Shown piece by piece: positions 24,730 through 36,151 of a DNA stretch of 64,000 nucleotides. The DNA lies in contig NZ_JAODNW010000001.1 of NCBI RefSeq assembly GCF_025398255.1, positions 124,001 through 188,000 of the forward strand, given 5' to 3'. A program made the translations under genes and the position numbers. The notes under the pieces were generated by a model. That model saw only the letters and a list, made by a program, of their open reading frames with translations. It was not told the origin of the DNA and did no database searches. Each line of letters opens with the position of its first letter. Position 1 is the first letter of the stretch. The stretch comes from Chelativorans intermedius (lineage in GTDB: Bacteria > Pseudomonadota > Alphaproteobacteria > Rhizobiales > Rhizobiaceae).

Positions 24730-26208
24730 TCAGACCTTTCCGGGCACCTTCATGAAATCGGGAATATCGTCGCCGAAGCCGACGGGCGGGTGGGCGTCCT
24801 TTTCCTCGGAGTGGCGCCGGGATGAGGGTTTCTGTTCCCTTGTCCGCTCGGAATGGGCGCTTTCTTCCTTCTGCGGCGGCTGTTGCCGCGCCTGTTCCCT
24901 GCGCTCGCGCCTGCGGCTGTCCTCCTCGCGCTGTTTCGGGGCGCGTCCGCGCCTGCTGGGCCGTTCGTTCGCTTCGTCTTCGACCGTGAGCGTCGAGAGG
25001 TCGCCGTCGAACCACTCGATCTCCTGTCCGATCAGCTTTTCGATGCCCGTCACATATTTCTCGTCGGCGCGGGTGACGAGCGTGAACGCCTTGCCCGAGC
25101 GGCCGGCGCGTCCGGTGCGGCCAATGCGGTGCACATAGTCTTCCGCATGGGTGGGAACGTCGAAATTGAACACATGGCTGACATCGGGAATGTCGAGACC
25201 GCGGGCGGCGACGTCGGATGCGACCAGCAGCTTCAGATTCCCCTTGCGGAAATTCTCAAGCATGGTCATGCGCGCGCGCTGGTCCATGTCGCCATGCAGT
25301 GCGCCGGCATCGAACTCGTGACGCACGAGAGAGCGGAAGAGGGTGGCCACCTCGCTCTTGCGATTGCAGAAGATGATCGCGTTCTTCAGGCCATCGCCCT
25401 CGCTGCGGATGAGATTTCTCAGGCGCTCGCGCTTGGCCCACGGCTTGGAGCCGGACTTGACGAGACGCTGGGTGATGTTGGCCGCCGTAGTGGCAGGCTT
25501 CGACACCTCGACGCGCACGGGCGCCTGCAGAAACTGCTGGGTGAGCCTGGTGATCTCCGGCGGCATGGTGGCGGAGAAGAACAGCGTCTGCCGCGTGAAG
25601 GGAATGAGCTTGCAGATGCGTTCGATGTCTGGAATGAAGCCCATGTCGAGCATACGGTCGGCCTCGTCGATGACGAGGATTTCCACGCCCGTGAGCAACA
25701 GCTTGCCGCGCTCGAAATGATCGAGCATGCGGCCGGGCGTGGCAATCAGCACATCGGCCCCGCGCTCAAGCTTTCTTTCCTGGTCGTCGAAGGAAACGCC
25801 GCCAATCAGGAGCGCGATGTTGAGGCGATGGTTCTTGCCGTACTTGATGAAGTTCTCCTCCACCTGGGCGGCAAGCTCACGCGTGGGCTCCAGAATCAGC
25901 GTGCGCGGCATGCGCGCCCGCGCCCGCCCCCGCTCCAGCCTGGTCAGCATGGGCAGCACGAAGGAGGCGGTCTTGCCGGTTCCGGTCTGGGCGATGCCCA
26001 GAACATCCTTGCCGGCCAGCGCATGCGGAATGGCGCCGGCCTGGATGGGCGTGGGTTGCGTGTAGCCGGCGTCGATGACGGCGGAAAGCACCTTCGGCGA
26101 CAGGCCGAGGTCTGCGAATGTCACAGCGTCCTGTGCAGTTTTTTCGTCTGTTGACACGTATCGGTTGTCTTTGCTGTCTGATGCGTTGCAGCGGCTGCCG
26201 CGCGCCAT
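24730..26208 (-). CDS. DEAD-box ATP-dependent RNA helicase (RhlE-like)
   Basis: A 492-residue protein with two RecA domains. Motifs: Q-motif (TPIQ near 53-56), I (GTGKT, 76-80), II (DEAD, 181-184), III (SAT, 212-214), and motif VI HRIGRTGRAGR near 360. A ~100-residue C-terminal tail (from about 390) is rich in Arg, Glu and Gln and probably unstructured RNA-binding, ending in a short conserved-looking segment. It likely remodels rRNA or mRNA. ATG 26208 has a GAGG upstream; a GTG at 26157 is an alternative start that removes 17 residues. Confidence 0.93.
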   Translation of the reverse strand: MARGSRCNASDSKDNRYVSTDEKTAQDAVTFADLGLSPKVLSAVIDAGYTQPTPIQAGAIPHALAGKDVLGIAQTGTGKTASFVLPMLTRLERGRARARMPRTLILEPTRELAAQVEENFIKYGKNHRLNIALLIGGVSFDDQERKLERGADVLIATPGRMLDHFERGKLLLTGVEILVIDEADRMLDMGFIPDIERICKLIPFTRQTLFFSATMPPEITRLTQQFLQAPVRVEVSKPATTAANITQRLVKSGSKPWAKRERLRNLIRSEGDGLKNAIIFCNRKSEVATLFRSLVRHEFDAGALHGDMDQRARMTMLENFRKGNLKLLVASDVAARGLDIPDVSHVFNFDVPTHAEDYVHRIGRTGRAGRSGKAFTLVTRADEKYVTGIEKLIGQEIEWFDGDLSTLTVEDEANERPSRRGRAPKQREEDSRRRERREQARQQPPQKEESAHSERTREQKPSSRRHSEEKDAHPPVGFGDDIPDFMKVPGKV

Positions 26209-26277
26209 GGCCGGGCCTCGGCTCTCGACCTTGCAACGGGCCTAAGGCGTGGTGCGCGCAATGTCAACAGGGTGTGG

Positions 26278-27051
26278 CTAGTAGCGGAACTGTTCCGCAA
26301 GAATCCGCTCGTTCCAGGAGTGGCTGGCATCGAAGAGGATGGTGGCCGTCAGCTCGTGGGATTCGCGAATGCGCACCTCCACCACCGATTTCACCTCCGT
26401 ATGGTCGGCCACCGCGTTGACGGGGCGCTTTTCCGGCTCCAGCACCATCAGGTCGACCGTTGCCTGATTGGACAGAAGCGCTCCGCGCCAGCGGCGCGGC
26501 CGGAACGGGCTGACCGGCGTGAGGGCCAGAAGCGGCGCATCGAGCGGCAGGATCGGCCCGTGGGCCGACAGGTTGTAGGCGGTGGAGCCTGCCGGCGTGG
26601 CCACCATGACGCCGTCGCAGATAAGTTCATCGAGCCTTACCTTGCCGTCGATGGCGATGCGCAGCTTGGCCGCCTGATAGGACTGGCGAAGGAGCGAGAC
26701 CTCGTTGATGGCGAGCGCGGTGGAAACCTTGCCATCCATGTCGGTCGCCGTCATCTCCAGCGGACGGACGGTCTCCGCGATGGCCTCGCGGATGCGCTCG
26801 CGCAGGCCCTCCTCGCGATACTCGTTCATGAGAAAGCCCACGGTGCCGCGGTTCATGCCGTAGATCTTCTTGCCCGAGCTCATGGTCTCGCGCATCGTCT
26901 GCAGCATGAAGCCGTCGCCGCCGAGCGCCACGATGACGTCGGCGTTCTCCGGTCTCTCCTGGCCGTAGAGAACGGAAAGCCTGGCGGCGGCTTCCCGGGC
27001 GTCGTCCGTATCCGCCGCGACGAAGGCGAGGGCAAGCTGCGGCTGTGTCAT
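26278..27051 (-). CDS. nadK: NAD kinase
   Basis: ATP-dependent phosphorylation of NAD to NADP. A 257-residue protein with the diagnostic GGDG at 44-47 and the NEVSLLR plus [23 protein letters not shown] blocks (about 120-170) that bind NAD. The short form without extra N-terminal regulatory region is typical of alphaproteobacteria. ATG 27051 is chosen because the upstream in-frame stretch contains no recognisable sequence and approaches the tRNA gene. It is alone between the helicase and tRNA-Thr. Confidence 0.95.
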   Translation of the reverse strand: MTQPQLALAFVAADTDDAREAAARLSVLYGQERPENADVIVALGGDGFMLQTMRETMSSGKKIYGMNRGTVGFLMNEYREEGLRERIREAIAETVRPLEMTATDMDGKVSTALAINEVSLLRQSYQAAKLRIAIDGKVRLDELICDGVMVATPAGSTAYNLSAHGPILPLDAPLLALTPVSPFRPRRWRGALLSNQATVDLMVLEPEKRPVNAVADHTEVKSVVEVRIRESHELTATILFDASHSWNERILAEQFRY

Positions 27052-27214
27052 GGGTGGCGGCTGTTTCCGTTGCTGGGCGAGGGGCCAGAGGTAGCATGGG
27101 TACGGCACTCTGCAAAGGCGCGCCGGCACCGACGGAATGCGTTTTACTCGCGCCGCGTTTGTGCTATGCGCACGGGCCAGCTTCCGCCGGAGCCCGACCG
27201 GGCAGGCGGGCAGG

Positions 27215-27290
27215 GCCGGCATAGCTCAACTGGTAGAGCAACCGCCTTGTAAGCGGTAGGTTGCGGGTTCGAGTCCTGCTGCCGGCACCA
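27215..27290 (+). tRNA. tRNA-Thr (anticodon TGT)
   Basis: A 76-nt cloverleaf with acceptor GCCGGCA/TGCCGGC, D-arm with CTCAACTGGTAGAG, anticodon loop CTTGTAA (TGT), T-arm GGGTTCGAGTCC and encoded CCA. It lies between nadK and the ABC permease, both on the other strand. No integrase or direct repeat is next to it. Confidence 0.97.
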
Positions 27291-27354
27291 TTGTCACGGG
27301 AAAGAGCCGCGCCCACCGCGTGACGGGCGGCACGCCGGCCGCCCGTGGAGGCCA

Positions 27355-28311
27355 TCAGGCCCGGATCTCCTGGCGCTGGAAGGCGACATAGGCGATGGTG
27401 AACAGAACCACCAACGCGGCAATCATGCAGGCAAGCTGCGGCCAGACCAGCATCAGGCTCTCCGAGACCGGCAGTGGCGCGCCGATCAGCGCCTGGCTGA
27501 GCTGATGGGCGAAGACGAGGCCCAGGGAACGCGTCTCCGGGTTGAGCAGGGCGAGGGTCATTTCCCCATAGAGCGTGTTGGGAGACAGACGCGAGATCAC
27601 CTGCTCGACCTCGACGCGGGCAATGGCCGTGGTGGGATCGAAAATGTCGACGGGCGCCAGGGCACCGGCAATCAGCGGTGCGAGAATCGGCCAGAAGACG
27701 GTGAAGAGCAGCCACACCGTCAGCGTGGCCAACGCGGAGGTGGCCGGCGAGCGGAAGAGCGTGGAGAAAACCAGCGCCACGGCCAGCCACACGCCGGCAT
27801 AGACGAAGGAGGCCAGAAGGAAGGCGAGCCCGCGCACAACCTCCTCGCCACTCGGCGGAAGGCCGAGCAGAAGGATGCCGAGGCCGGTGACCAGCAGCCA
27901 CAGCGTCAGCAGGCAAATGGCGATGACCAGAAGCCCGCCCAGGAACTTTCCCGTCAGCAGCCCGTCGCGATAGATCGGCTGCGAGAGGATGCGCGACATG
28001 GTGCGGCGGTTGTACTCGCCGTTGATGGCGTCGAAGCCGAGCGCGATGGCCACCAACGGCAGAAGGAAGCCGAGAAAGGCGACGAAAGAGGGCAGCGGCT
28101 CGCGCGCCGTGCTGAAAAGACGCAGGAAGAGGAACGCATCCTCGCTCACGGTATCGCGAATCTGCCCGATCGCCGCATAGACGGCGCCGATCGCCGTCAG
28201 GAGCACCAGAAGCATCACCAGATGGATGCGCGCGCTCGTCATGTGGTCGGCCGCCTCCTTCAGGGCGACTGTGGAAAGCCCGGTGAAGGGGGAACCCTCA
28301 CGCTGCCTCAT
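27355..28311 (-). CDS. ABC-2 type exporter permease
   Basis: A 318-residue membrane protein with about six helices and the ABC-2 layout: a first helix near residue 30-50, a large loop containing [28 protein letters not shown], then four helices, a long outside loop (about 205-260) and a final helix. It pairs with the ATPase whose end it overlaps by 14 bp (ATG 28311), so the two are translationally coupled. It resembles permeases of the NosY type, whose partners export unknown cargo; no substrate can be read. Confidence 0.86.
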   Translation of the reverse strand: MRQREGSPFTGLSTVALKEAADHMTSARIHLVMLLVLLTAIGAVYAAIGQIRDTVSEDAFLFLRLFSTAREPLPSFVAFLGFLLPLVAIALGFDAINGEYNRRTMSRILSQPIYRDGLLTGKFLGGLLVIAICLLTLWLLVTGLGILLLGLPPSGEEVVRGLAFLLASFVYAGVWLAVALVFSTLFRSPATSALATLTVWLLFTVFWPILAPLIAGALAPVDIFDPTTAIARVEVEQVISRLSPNTLYGEMTLALLNPETRSLGLVFAHQLSQALIGAPLPVSESLMLVWPQLACMIAALVVLFTIAYVAFQRQEIRA

Positions 28312-29245
28312 TCTGCTTGCCCTCCTCTGCCTCGAAGAACCGGACATAGACCTCGTCGAGGGTGGTCTGGCGAATGGACATGGAGGCGAGCGCGCCGCCG
28401 GCCGAGACCACGCGGCGGGCGATCTCCGGGCGGGCGTCGGCATCGGTATCGACGCGCCAGCGGCCCGGCGCCAGTTGCGCGACCCCCACCACATGCGGCG
28501 CGTCGGCCAGCACCGCTGGAAGGTCGACGCCATTCGCCTCCACTTCCACCACATGCGTGCCGCCCAGCACTTCGCTCGTCAGCTCCGCCACCGTGCCGCA
28601 AAGGCCGATGCGGCCGCGGCTGAAAAGCGCCACGCGGGTGCACACGGTCTGCACCATCGCCAGCAGGTGCGAGGACAGGACGATGGTCATGCCCTCGCGC
28701 GACAGCGCGCCGATCAGTTCGAGAAGCTCCTGGGTGGATTGCGGGTCGAGGCCCGAGGTCGGCTCGTCGAGAATGGCGATGTCGGCCTTCTTCAACAGGA
28801 CCTCGGCCAGGCCCAGGCGCTGGCGCATGCCGCGCGAGAACGTCGCGACCCGCCGGTCGGCGGCGTGGCCGAGCCTTACCCGTTGGAGCGCCTCCTCGAT
28901 GCGGGGTCCTGCCTCGGCGCCCGAAAGCCCGGCAAGACGCGCAGTGTAGTTCAGGTTCTCGCGCGCCGTCAGCGCGTCGTAGAAGCCGATCTGGTCCGGC
29001 AGATAGCCGACGCGGCGCTTGACGGCGAGCGGCTGGCGCAGCGGATCGAGGCCGAGCACGCTGACCGAGCCGGCCGTTGGCTCTGTCAAGCCCAGAAGCA
29101 GAAGGATCGTCGTCGTCTTGCCGGAGCCGTTGGGGCCGAGAAGGCCGAAGACCTCGCCCTTCCCGATGCTCAGATCGATGCCATCGACCGCCACGTGGCG
29201 GCCGTAGCGCTTGACCAGGCCCTTAGTCTCGATGACGGTGCTCAT
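28298..29245 (-). CDS. ABC transporter ATP-binding protein
   Basis: A 315-residue ATPase of the ABC-2 exporter group. Walker A GPNGSGKT (37-44), signature FSRGMRQR, Walker [13 protein letters not shown] and H-loop SSHLL are all present, followed by a ~90-residue C-terminal domain as in NosF/CcmA-like export ATPases. In the signature the usual SGGM is SRGM, common in this group. Start overlaps the stop of the NEW3 gene by 4 bp and its end overlaps the permease start, so the three genes form a tight operon. Confidence 0.93.
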   Translation of the reverse strand: MSTVIETKGLVKRYGRHVAVDGIDLSIGKGEVFGLLGPNGSGKTTTILLLLGLTEPTAGSVSVLGLDPLRQPLAVKRRVGYLPDQIGFYDALTARENLNYTARLAGLSGAEAGPRIEEALQRVRLGHAADRRVATFSRGMRQRLGLAEVLLKKADIAILDEPTSGLDPQSTQELLELIGALSREGMTIVLSSHLLAMVQTVCTRVALFSRGRIGLCGTVAELTSEVLGGTHVVEVEANGVDLPAVLADAPHVVGVAQLAPGRWRVDTDADARPEIARRVVSAGGALASMSIRQTTLDEVYVRFFEAEEGKQNEAA

Positions 29246-30465
29246 CGCCGGCCATACCGTGTTACCGCCACACCGAGAACGGCGACCGCCGCGGCAATGA
29301 TGCCGAGGCCGACGACGCCCCAGACGGTCGAGGTGCGCACCGTGACGCGGAAACTCTCGCTGTCGGAGGCGCCGTCGCCATTGGCACGCACGGAGACCAC
29401 ATAGTCGCCGGCGATGGCCTGGTCGGAGGGTGTGATGCTGACGTTCACACTGCTGCTTTCGCCGGACGCGATCTCCTCGATGCGCTCGGGGCTGAACGTC
29501 ACCTCCCAGCCCGAGGGCGGGCTTGAAGAAAAGGAGATGGAGCGGGCGGGTGCCGTTCCCCTGTTCTCAAGCGTAAATTCGAAGCTGCGTGCTTCGCCGG
29601 CAGTCGCTTCGCCCGAGAGCCGCCCGCCCGGCCCCGAAAGGGAAAGATCCGGCCGGCCGGTGATGTCCAGAACGAGCTGCGTCCGGGCGCTGGCGTCGCC
29701 ACCGGTTGCCTGCACCATCACGGGGTACTGGCCGGCTTCCGCATTTTCCGGCGGATCGACGGAGACCTCGAGATTTTTCGTTCCGCCGGCGGAAAGCGGC
29801 AGGCTTGTCAGTTCCTGCGAGCCGTAGCGCTCCTTGAAGCTGACCTGGAAGCCCGGCGGTGCCTCGGCCAAGAGGTTCACGACCGTGTCTTCCTGGCCAT
29901 CATTGGCGACCTCGACCTGAAAGTCGAAGGTGGAGCGCGCGGTGCCCCGCAGCGCCGGCAGTTCCGGCTCCAGGGTGAGCTGTGCCGGCATGGTCTCCGT
30001 AAGGGTCAGCGTCAGGGGCAGCTCCATGGCCCCGTCCTCCGAACGGGCGGCTACCGTGAAGTTGACGGTCTGCCCGACGGCATTTTCGGGCGGGGTAAGC
30101 TGCAGCGACAGGTCAACCGTCTCGTCGAGCGCTGCAATGGCGGCGGCAACGGGCTTGCCGCTTCCCTTGATCTGCCACTGCCAGCCCTCCGGCAGGCCCT
30201 CGACAGACAGCGCCACGCGCTGCGGCGGCAGCCCCCTGTTGGCGAGCGACAGGTCGATGGTCACGTCCTCGCCAATGGGTGCCGAAAAGGCGGGATAGGG
30301 TGTCGTCAACCACAAGCCGCTCGGCGACTGCGCGGTGGTACCCGCCGCATCGGATGCAAGCTGCGCGTGGGCTGCCGGAGGTGCCAGGCAAAGCCCGACG
30401 GCAAGCAAGGTTCCAGTCAATGTGCTTTTGAAGGGTGTGCGCGCAAAAACAGCGTGCGCAGGCAT
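29242..30465 (-). CDS. Exported, membrane-anchored NEW3/beta-sandwich repeat protein linked to the ABC exporter
   Basis: A 407-residue protein with a signal peptide (about 1-35, ending AAHA-QL), then three successive ~95-residue beta-sandwich modules. Each shows the NEW3-type features: an L-x-L-x-N-x-G strand ([22 protein letters not shown]) and a G(W/F)-(Q/E)-V or GWQW strand. A single C-terminal membrane helix ([18 protein letters not shown]) ends in Arg-rich positive-inside residues, so the bulk faces the periplasm. First gene of the ABC operon. NEW3 modules occur in carbohydrate-related and surface proteins; here the role beside an exporter is unknown. Confidence 0.83.
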   Translation of the reverse strand: MPAHAVFARTPFKSTLTGTLLAVGLCLAPPAAHAQLASDAAGTTAQSPSGLWLTTPYPAFSAPIGEDVTIDLSLANRGLPPQRVALSVEGLPEGWQWQIKGSGKPVAAAIAALDETVDLSLQLTPPENAVGQTVNFTVAARSEDGAMELPLTLTLTETMPAQLTLEPELPALRGTARSTFDFQVEVANDGQEDTVVNLLAEAPPGFQVSFKERYGSQELTSLPLSAGGTKNLEVSVDPPENAEAGQYPVMVQATGGDASARTQLVLDITGRPDLSLSGPGGRLSGEATAGEARSFEFTLENRGTAPARSISFSSSPPSGWEVTFSPERIEEIASGESSSVNVSITPSDQAIAGDYVVSVRANGDGASDSESFRVTVRTSTVWGVVGLGIIAAAVAVLGVAVTRYGRR

Positions 30466-30581
30466 CGTTCTCTCCCCGCTTCACGGTTCATGCGAATGCG
30501 CCCGAACGGGCGAACTATCTGATGGGAGAGGGAAGAATTACCGCCATTATGGCAGTTTTTCGGCAAAAACATTACAGCTCA

Positions 30582-31481
30582 TTAATATTTTTGATCGACG
30601 CCGATTGCCGGATTCGCCGCCTCGCGGGAGGGGGGTCTGGCGGCCGCTTCCGCATGGCTGCGCGCGATATAGAGAGCGATGGCGGTGGCATTGGAGACGT
30701 TCAAGGAGCGGATGGCGCCCGGCATGTCGAGCCGGGCGAGCGCCCTGACGGTCTGGCGCGTCTTCTGCCGCAGCCCCTTGCCCTCCGCGCCCAGGACAAG
30801 GGCCAGCCTGCGGCCGGCGATCTGGGCAACGGCATCCTCAAGCCTGTGCGCACCTTCCGAATCGAGCCCCACGGTCGCAAAGTCGAGCGCGTGGAGCTCC
30901 TCCAGGGCGTCTGCCAGATTGCGCACGGTGATCAACTCGATGTGCTCCAGCGCGCCGGAGGCCGCCTTTGCGAGCACGCCCGATTCGGCCGGGCTGTGAC
31001 GGGCAGTGGTGATGAGGGCCTCGACGCCGAAGGCGACCGCCGAACGCATGATGGCACCCACGTTGTGCGGGTCCGTCACCTGGTCGAGCACCAGCACGAG
31101 GGCGGCGTCGCCGAGGGCGGAAAGCGGCCGCGGGGACAGGGCCTGAGCCTCGACCATCACGCCCTGGTGCACGGCTTCGGGGCCGGTGAGGGCGTCGATC
31201 GCCCTCGGCTCCACCAGTTCCGCGGGGAAGGGCAGGGCGGAAAGGTCGTCGAGCTCCAGCCGCCGCGCGGCATTGCGTGTGATCGACATGCGGTGGATGG
31301 TGCGGGCTGGATTGTCGAGCGCGGCGCGCACCGTGTGCAGGCCGTAAAGCCTTACGATCCCCTCAGGCAGGGGGGCGTTTGAGGCGTGCTCCGCCCGCGC
31401 GCCGCCGCCCTTGCGCTGGCGGTGGGCGCGGCGCAGGCGGGCGTGGTGGCTGTCCTTTGGCGTTCCGGTCCTGTCGTTCAT
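30582..31481 (-). CDS. rlmB: RlmB-type 23S rRNA 2'-O-methyltransferase (SpoU/TrmH family)
   Basis: A 299-residue SPOUT methyltransferase expected to methylate G2251 of 23S rRNA. A basic N-terminal extension (about 1-40) leads to a substrate-binding domain (IVRLYGLHTVRAAL...). The C-terminal knotted domain has motif 1 LDQVTDPHNVGAIMRSA, motif 2 LVLGAEGKGLR and motif 3 IRSLNVSNATAIALY. ATG 31481 is preferred; the longer frame to 31595 runs into the tRNA upstream region. TrmH-type tRNA activity cannot be fully excluded, but the N-terminal domain favours RlmB. Confidence 0.88.
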   Translation of the reverse strand: MNDRTGTPKDSHHARLRRAHRQRKGGGARAEHASNAPLPEGIVRLYGLHTVRAALDNPARTIHRMSITRNAARRLELDDLSALPFPAELVEPRAIDALTGPEAVHQGVMVEAQALSPRPLSALGDAALVLVLDQVTDPHNVGAIMRSAVAFGVEALITTARHSPAESGVLAKAASGALEHIELITVRNLADALEELHALDFATVGLDSEGAHRLEDAVAQIAGRRLALVLGAEGKGLRQKTRQTVRALARLDMPGAIRSLNVSNATAIALYIARSHAEAAARPPSREAANPAIGVDQKY

Positions 31482-31679
31482 CCGGCTCCTATAACCGAGG
31501 CGAGGGCGCGCGCCTATGGCCGAAAGGGCGGGGCATGCGAATTTACCCAACCGAATGCGCATCGGGCTGTTGACAGTGCCGGGCGTCGTCGCCATAAGGC
31601 GTCGCGGAAATCGGACGTGCCGTTGAAGGGCGATGGCCGCTTTCCCACATAATCCGCTGAGCGGTCCCGGCAGCGGTTC

Positions 31680-31764
31680 GGAGGGGTGTCCGAGTGGTTA
31701 AAGGAGACGGACTGTAAATCCGTTGGCTACGCCTACGCTGGTTCGAATCCAGCCCCCTCCACCA
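31680..31764 (+). tRNA. tRNA-Tyr (anticodon GTA)
   Basis: 85 nt with acceptor GGAGGGG/CCCCTCC, anticodon stem-loop ACGGACTGTAAATCCGT (GTA), a long class II variable arm (TGGCTACGCCTACG), T-arm GGTTCGAATCC and encoded ACCA. Confidence 0.97.
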
Positions 31765-31873
31765 CCTTCTGCCCAGGCGGCGGATCGAGGCTCGCCGAGG
31801 CACGATGTCGCGGAGGCCGAGCAGGCAACGGACGCCCCGCAGAGCTTCGGCAGGGAGCGTTGCGTTTCGGACT

Positions 31874-31947
31874 GCGGGTATAGCTCAATGGTAGAGCAGC
31901 AGCCTTCCAAGCTGAATATGCGGGTTCGATTCCCGCTACCCGCTCCA
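31874..31947 (+). tRNA. tRNA-Gly (anticodon TCC)
   Basis: 74 nt with acceptor GCGGGTA/TACCCGC, anticodon loop CTTCCAA (TCC), T-arm GGGTTCGATTCCC and encoded CCA. It lies 109 bp after tRNA-Tyr and 150 bp before tuf; the three are likely co-transcribed, as in other proteobacterial tRNA-tuf loci. Confidence 0.97.
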
Positions 31948-32097
31948 GCGCGCTTTCCTTCGCAATATCCGAGCGTCGCACCATCCATGGCTTAAGCGCG
32001 CGCTTTTTCGCGGCCCACAGGGGCTTGTTTTTTACGGGCTTTGCCGCTAATCGCCCGCAATCGAAACGGAAAACCACGCCGCCCAAGGAAAGTTGAG

Positions 32098-33278
<1,181 letters not shown>

Positions 33279-33297
33279 GGACATCGGAACGACGGGG

Positions 33298-33322
33298 AGG
33301 GCGGCTTCGGCCGCCCTTCTGC
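33298..33322 (+). terminator. Intrinsic terminator after tuf copy 1
   Basis: Stem AGGGCGGC (33298-33305), TTCG tetraloop, GCCGCCCT (33310-33317), then the T-rich TCTGCTT. It separates the tRNA-tuf transcript from tRNA-Trp and secE. Confidence 0.75.
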
Positions 33323-33481
33323 TTGATGGCGCACAGGCGGAGGCCCAGATCTGGCGGCGGGCGCCCCCGGGTTTGCCGCCCGTGGCCGCAAAAGTGGCGC
33401 TTGCCTGCGGTATCCGGCGCAAAGCATCTTTACAGACGCGACGGAAATCCTTAGGAAGCGCCTGCCTGCCGCGCGGCGCGA

Positions 33482-33557
<76 letters not shown>

Positions 33558-33589
33558 TTTCCAGCAAATCCTCGGATGCAAGAGGCCCC

Positions 33590-33618
33590 TTGCGTATGGG
33601 GGAATTTGGGATTATGTG
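33590..33618 (+). promoter_or_regulatory. Candidate promoter for secE-nusG and downstream genes
   Basis: TTGCGT (33590-33595) and TATGTG (33613-33618) with a 17-bp spacer in the 229-bp gap between tRNA-Trp and secE. A leader of about 160 nt would follow. Moderate match only. Confidence 0.35.
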
Positions 33619-33786
33619 TAGACTCATGAACACGGTGCGTGGGGCCGGGTATGGCTTTACGCGCCTTTGTTGCGTGTCTGGAGCCAGGCGGTGATTCGCG
33701 CGGTCGGCTCCGTATCGTACCGGGCTTTCACGCCCGCGTGCGAGAAAAGACCGGGGTTCCCGGTGCTTCAAGATATAGAGCGATAG

Positions 33787-33990
33787 ATGGCGTCCAAGAC
33801 CACGAACCCTTTCACGTTTCTGCAGCAGGTAAGGGCCGAAACGGCGAAGGTGACCTGGCCGTCGCGCAGGGAGACTCTGATTTCCACGGCGATGGTGCTC
33901 GCATTCGCTGCGTTGGCCGCGCTCTTCTTTTTTGCCGCTGACCAGGTGATGTCGTGGGTGATCGAGCTGATCCTTCAGATTGGCGTTTGA
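33787..33990 (+). CDS. secE: Preprotein translocase subunit SecE
   Basis: A 67-residue single-helix SecE of the short alphaproteobacterial type. An amphipathic N-terminal helix with VRAETAKVTWPSRRETL (about 15-31, the conserved KVxWPSRxE) precedes one membrane helix (about 33-58). It clamps SecY, which is encoded about 27 kb downstream in this window. Followed 30 bp later by nusG. Confidence 0.96.
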   Translation: MASKTTNPFTFLQQVRAETAKVTWPSRRETLISTAMVLAFAALAALFFFAADQVMSWVIELILQIGV

Positions 33991-34020
33991 ACGGCAGCGG
34001 CACAGGGAGAGTTTTTTGAG

Positions 34021-34548
34021 ATGACTGCGCGGTGGTACATCGTCCACGCCTATTCGAATTTCGAGAAGAAGGTTGCCGAATCGATCGAGGAACAGGCGCG
34101 CCAGAAGGGGCTTTCCGAGCAGATCGAGCAGGTGGTTGTGCCGACCGAGAAGGTGGTCGAGGTGCGCCGCGGCCGCAAGGTCGATGCGGAACGCAAGTTC
34201 TTCCCCGGCTATGTGCTGGTCAAGGCCAATCTCACGGACGCCGTCTTCAGCCTCATCAAGAATACGCCGAAGGTGACAGGCTTTCTGGGCGATTCGCGGC
34301 CGGTGCCGATCACCGAGGCGGAGGCCGCGCGCATTCTCACGCAGGTGCAGGAGGGCGTGGAGCGGCCAAAACCTTCCGTGACCTTCGAGATTGGCGAGCA
34401 GGTGCGCGTTTCCGATGGTCCCTTCGCCTCCTTCAACGGTTCCGTTCAGGAGGTCGACGAGGAGCGGTCGCGGCTCAAGGTGGAAGTTTCGATCTTCGGG
34501 CGCGCGGTACCCGTGGATCTCGAGTTCGGTCAGGTCGAGAAGACCTGA
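34021..34548 (+). CDS. nusG: Transcription elongation/antitermination factor NusG
   Basis: A 175-residue protein. The NGN domain (about 1-120; ARWYIVHAYSNFEKKV start and FPGYVLV) binds RNA polymerase. The C-terminal KOW domain (about 123-175; FEIGEQVRVSDGPFASFNG) binds Rho or S10. It lies between secE and rplK, the standard order. Confidence 0.97.
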   Translation: MTARWYIVHAYSNFEKKVAESIEEQARQKGLSEQIEQVVVPTEKVVEVRRGRKVDAERKFFPGYVLVKANLTDAVFSLIKNTPKVTGFLGDSRPVPITEAEAARILTQVQEGVERPKPSVTFEIGEQVRVSDGPFASFNGSVQEVDEERSRLKVEVSIFGRAVPVDLEFGQVEKT

Positions 34549-34671
34549 CCGGCGGTTCCGGTCTTCCGGAACGGTCATGGTGGAAGGGAAGGCGGCGTAG
34601 CCGGCCGTGCGGCCCGCACCACCGAACTGCAACCGCCGGCGCCAGCCGGCATGAGACGAGGCAGATGAGAG

Positions 34672-35100
34672 ATGGCTAAGAAAGTTGCAGGCCAGCTCAA
34701 GCTTCAGGTTCCCGCCGGGTCGGCCACGCCGTCGCCCCCGATCGGTCCTGCGCTTGGTCAGCGTGGCATCAACATCATGGAGTTCTGCAAGGCGTTCAAC
34801 GCCCAGACGCAGGAGATGGAGAAGGGCTCGCCCATCCCGGTGGTGATCACCTACTATCAGGACAAGTCCTTCACCTTCGCCATGAAGACGCCGCCGGTAA
34901 GCTACTTCCTCAAGAAGGAGGCGAAGCTCAAGTCCGGCGCCAAGGAGCCGGGCAAGCAGACGGTCGGCAAGATCTCGCGCGACAAGGTGCGCGAGATCGC
35001 CGAGAAGAAGATGGCGGATCTGAACGCCAATGATCTGGAAGCGGCCATGCGCATGGTCGAAGGCTCGGCCCGCTCCATGGGCCTCGAAGTGGTGGGGTGA
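34672..35100 (+). CDS. rplK: Ribosomal protein L11
   Basis: 142 residues with the N-terminal proline-rich switch domain ([22 protein letters not shown]) that contacts release factors and RelA, and a C-terminal 23S-binding domain. 123 bp after nusG; the gap contains a GTTCCGG-TCTT-CCGGAAC hairpin (34555-34572). rplA starts 4 bp after its stop. Confidence 0.98.
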   Translation: MAKKVAGQLKLQVPAGSATPSPPIGPALGQRGINIMEFCKAFNAQTQEMEKGSPIPVVITYYQDKSFTFAMKTPPVSYFLKKEAKLKSGAKEPGKQTVGKISRDKVREIAEKKMADLNANDLEAAMRMVEGSARSMGLEVVG

Positions 35101-35104
35101 GGCT

Positions 35105-35806
<702 letters not shown>

Positions 35807-35815
35807 CGTCCGATT

Positions 35816-35884
35816 GCCGGGGAGGCGCCTCCCCGGCCAATGCTTCGGGCCGGCAACGGCCCGAATGCCGGGGAAACCCCGGCA
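35816..35884 (+). terminator. Three tandem GC-rich hairpins after rplA (attenuator or processing region)
   Basis: Three perfect stem-loops follow directly: a 22-bp palindrome made of GCCGGGGAGGC and its complement (35816-35837), TTCGGGCC/GGCCCGAA with a 6-nt loop (35844-35865), and TGCCGGGG-AAA-CCCCGGCA (35866-35884). None has a U-tract, so partial termination or RNA processing is more likely than full stop. Confidence 0.6.
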
Positions 35885-36151
35885 ATCCTGTCCGAGATTG
35901 CAGGCGGCTCGCCTTAATTCTTGAACAAGAGCCTGCATGAGACGGGGTAGGACCGGATAGACGCCCGCGCAGCGGGCCGATGGAAGGTTCGAACCGTGTT
36001 GGCCTTTTGCCCGCGTTCCGGTTTCGGCCGGAGTGGCGAAAGGGGGCAGGATCCTCGAGCGTCGTTCGGGCGATCCTCTCTTGGAAAGCCCGGCCGGCAA
36101 AAGGCAACCCGGCGGCAAGCCCGAACAGGGCCCCGCCAACTGGAGAAAGGC
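35885..36151 (+). promoter_or_regulatory. L10 leader (autoregulatory mRNA structure)
   Basis: 267 nt of untranslated leader before rplJ. The stem TGCAGGC (around 35900) pairs with GCCTGCA (around 35931), followed by TGAGACGG, resembling the L10(L12)4-binding kink-turn leader known upstream of rplJ in many bacteria. By that model, excess L10-L12 complex binds and represses rplJL translation. Further GC-rich stems fill the rest up to the GGAGAAAGG ribosome site. Confidence 0.65.

Noticed and set aside
27215-27290. tRNA-Thr as an integration site
   Set aside because: No integrase, no repeated tRNA 3' end and no change in gene type follow. The ABC operon next to it has normal composition by eye.
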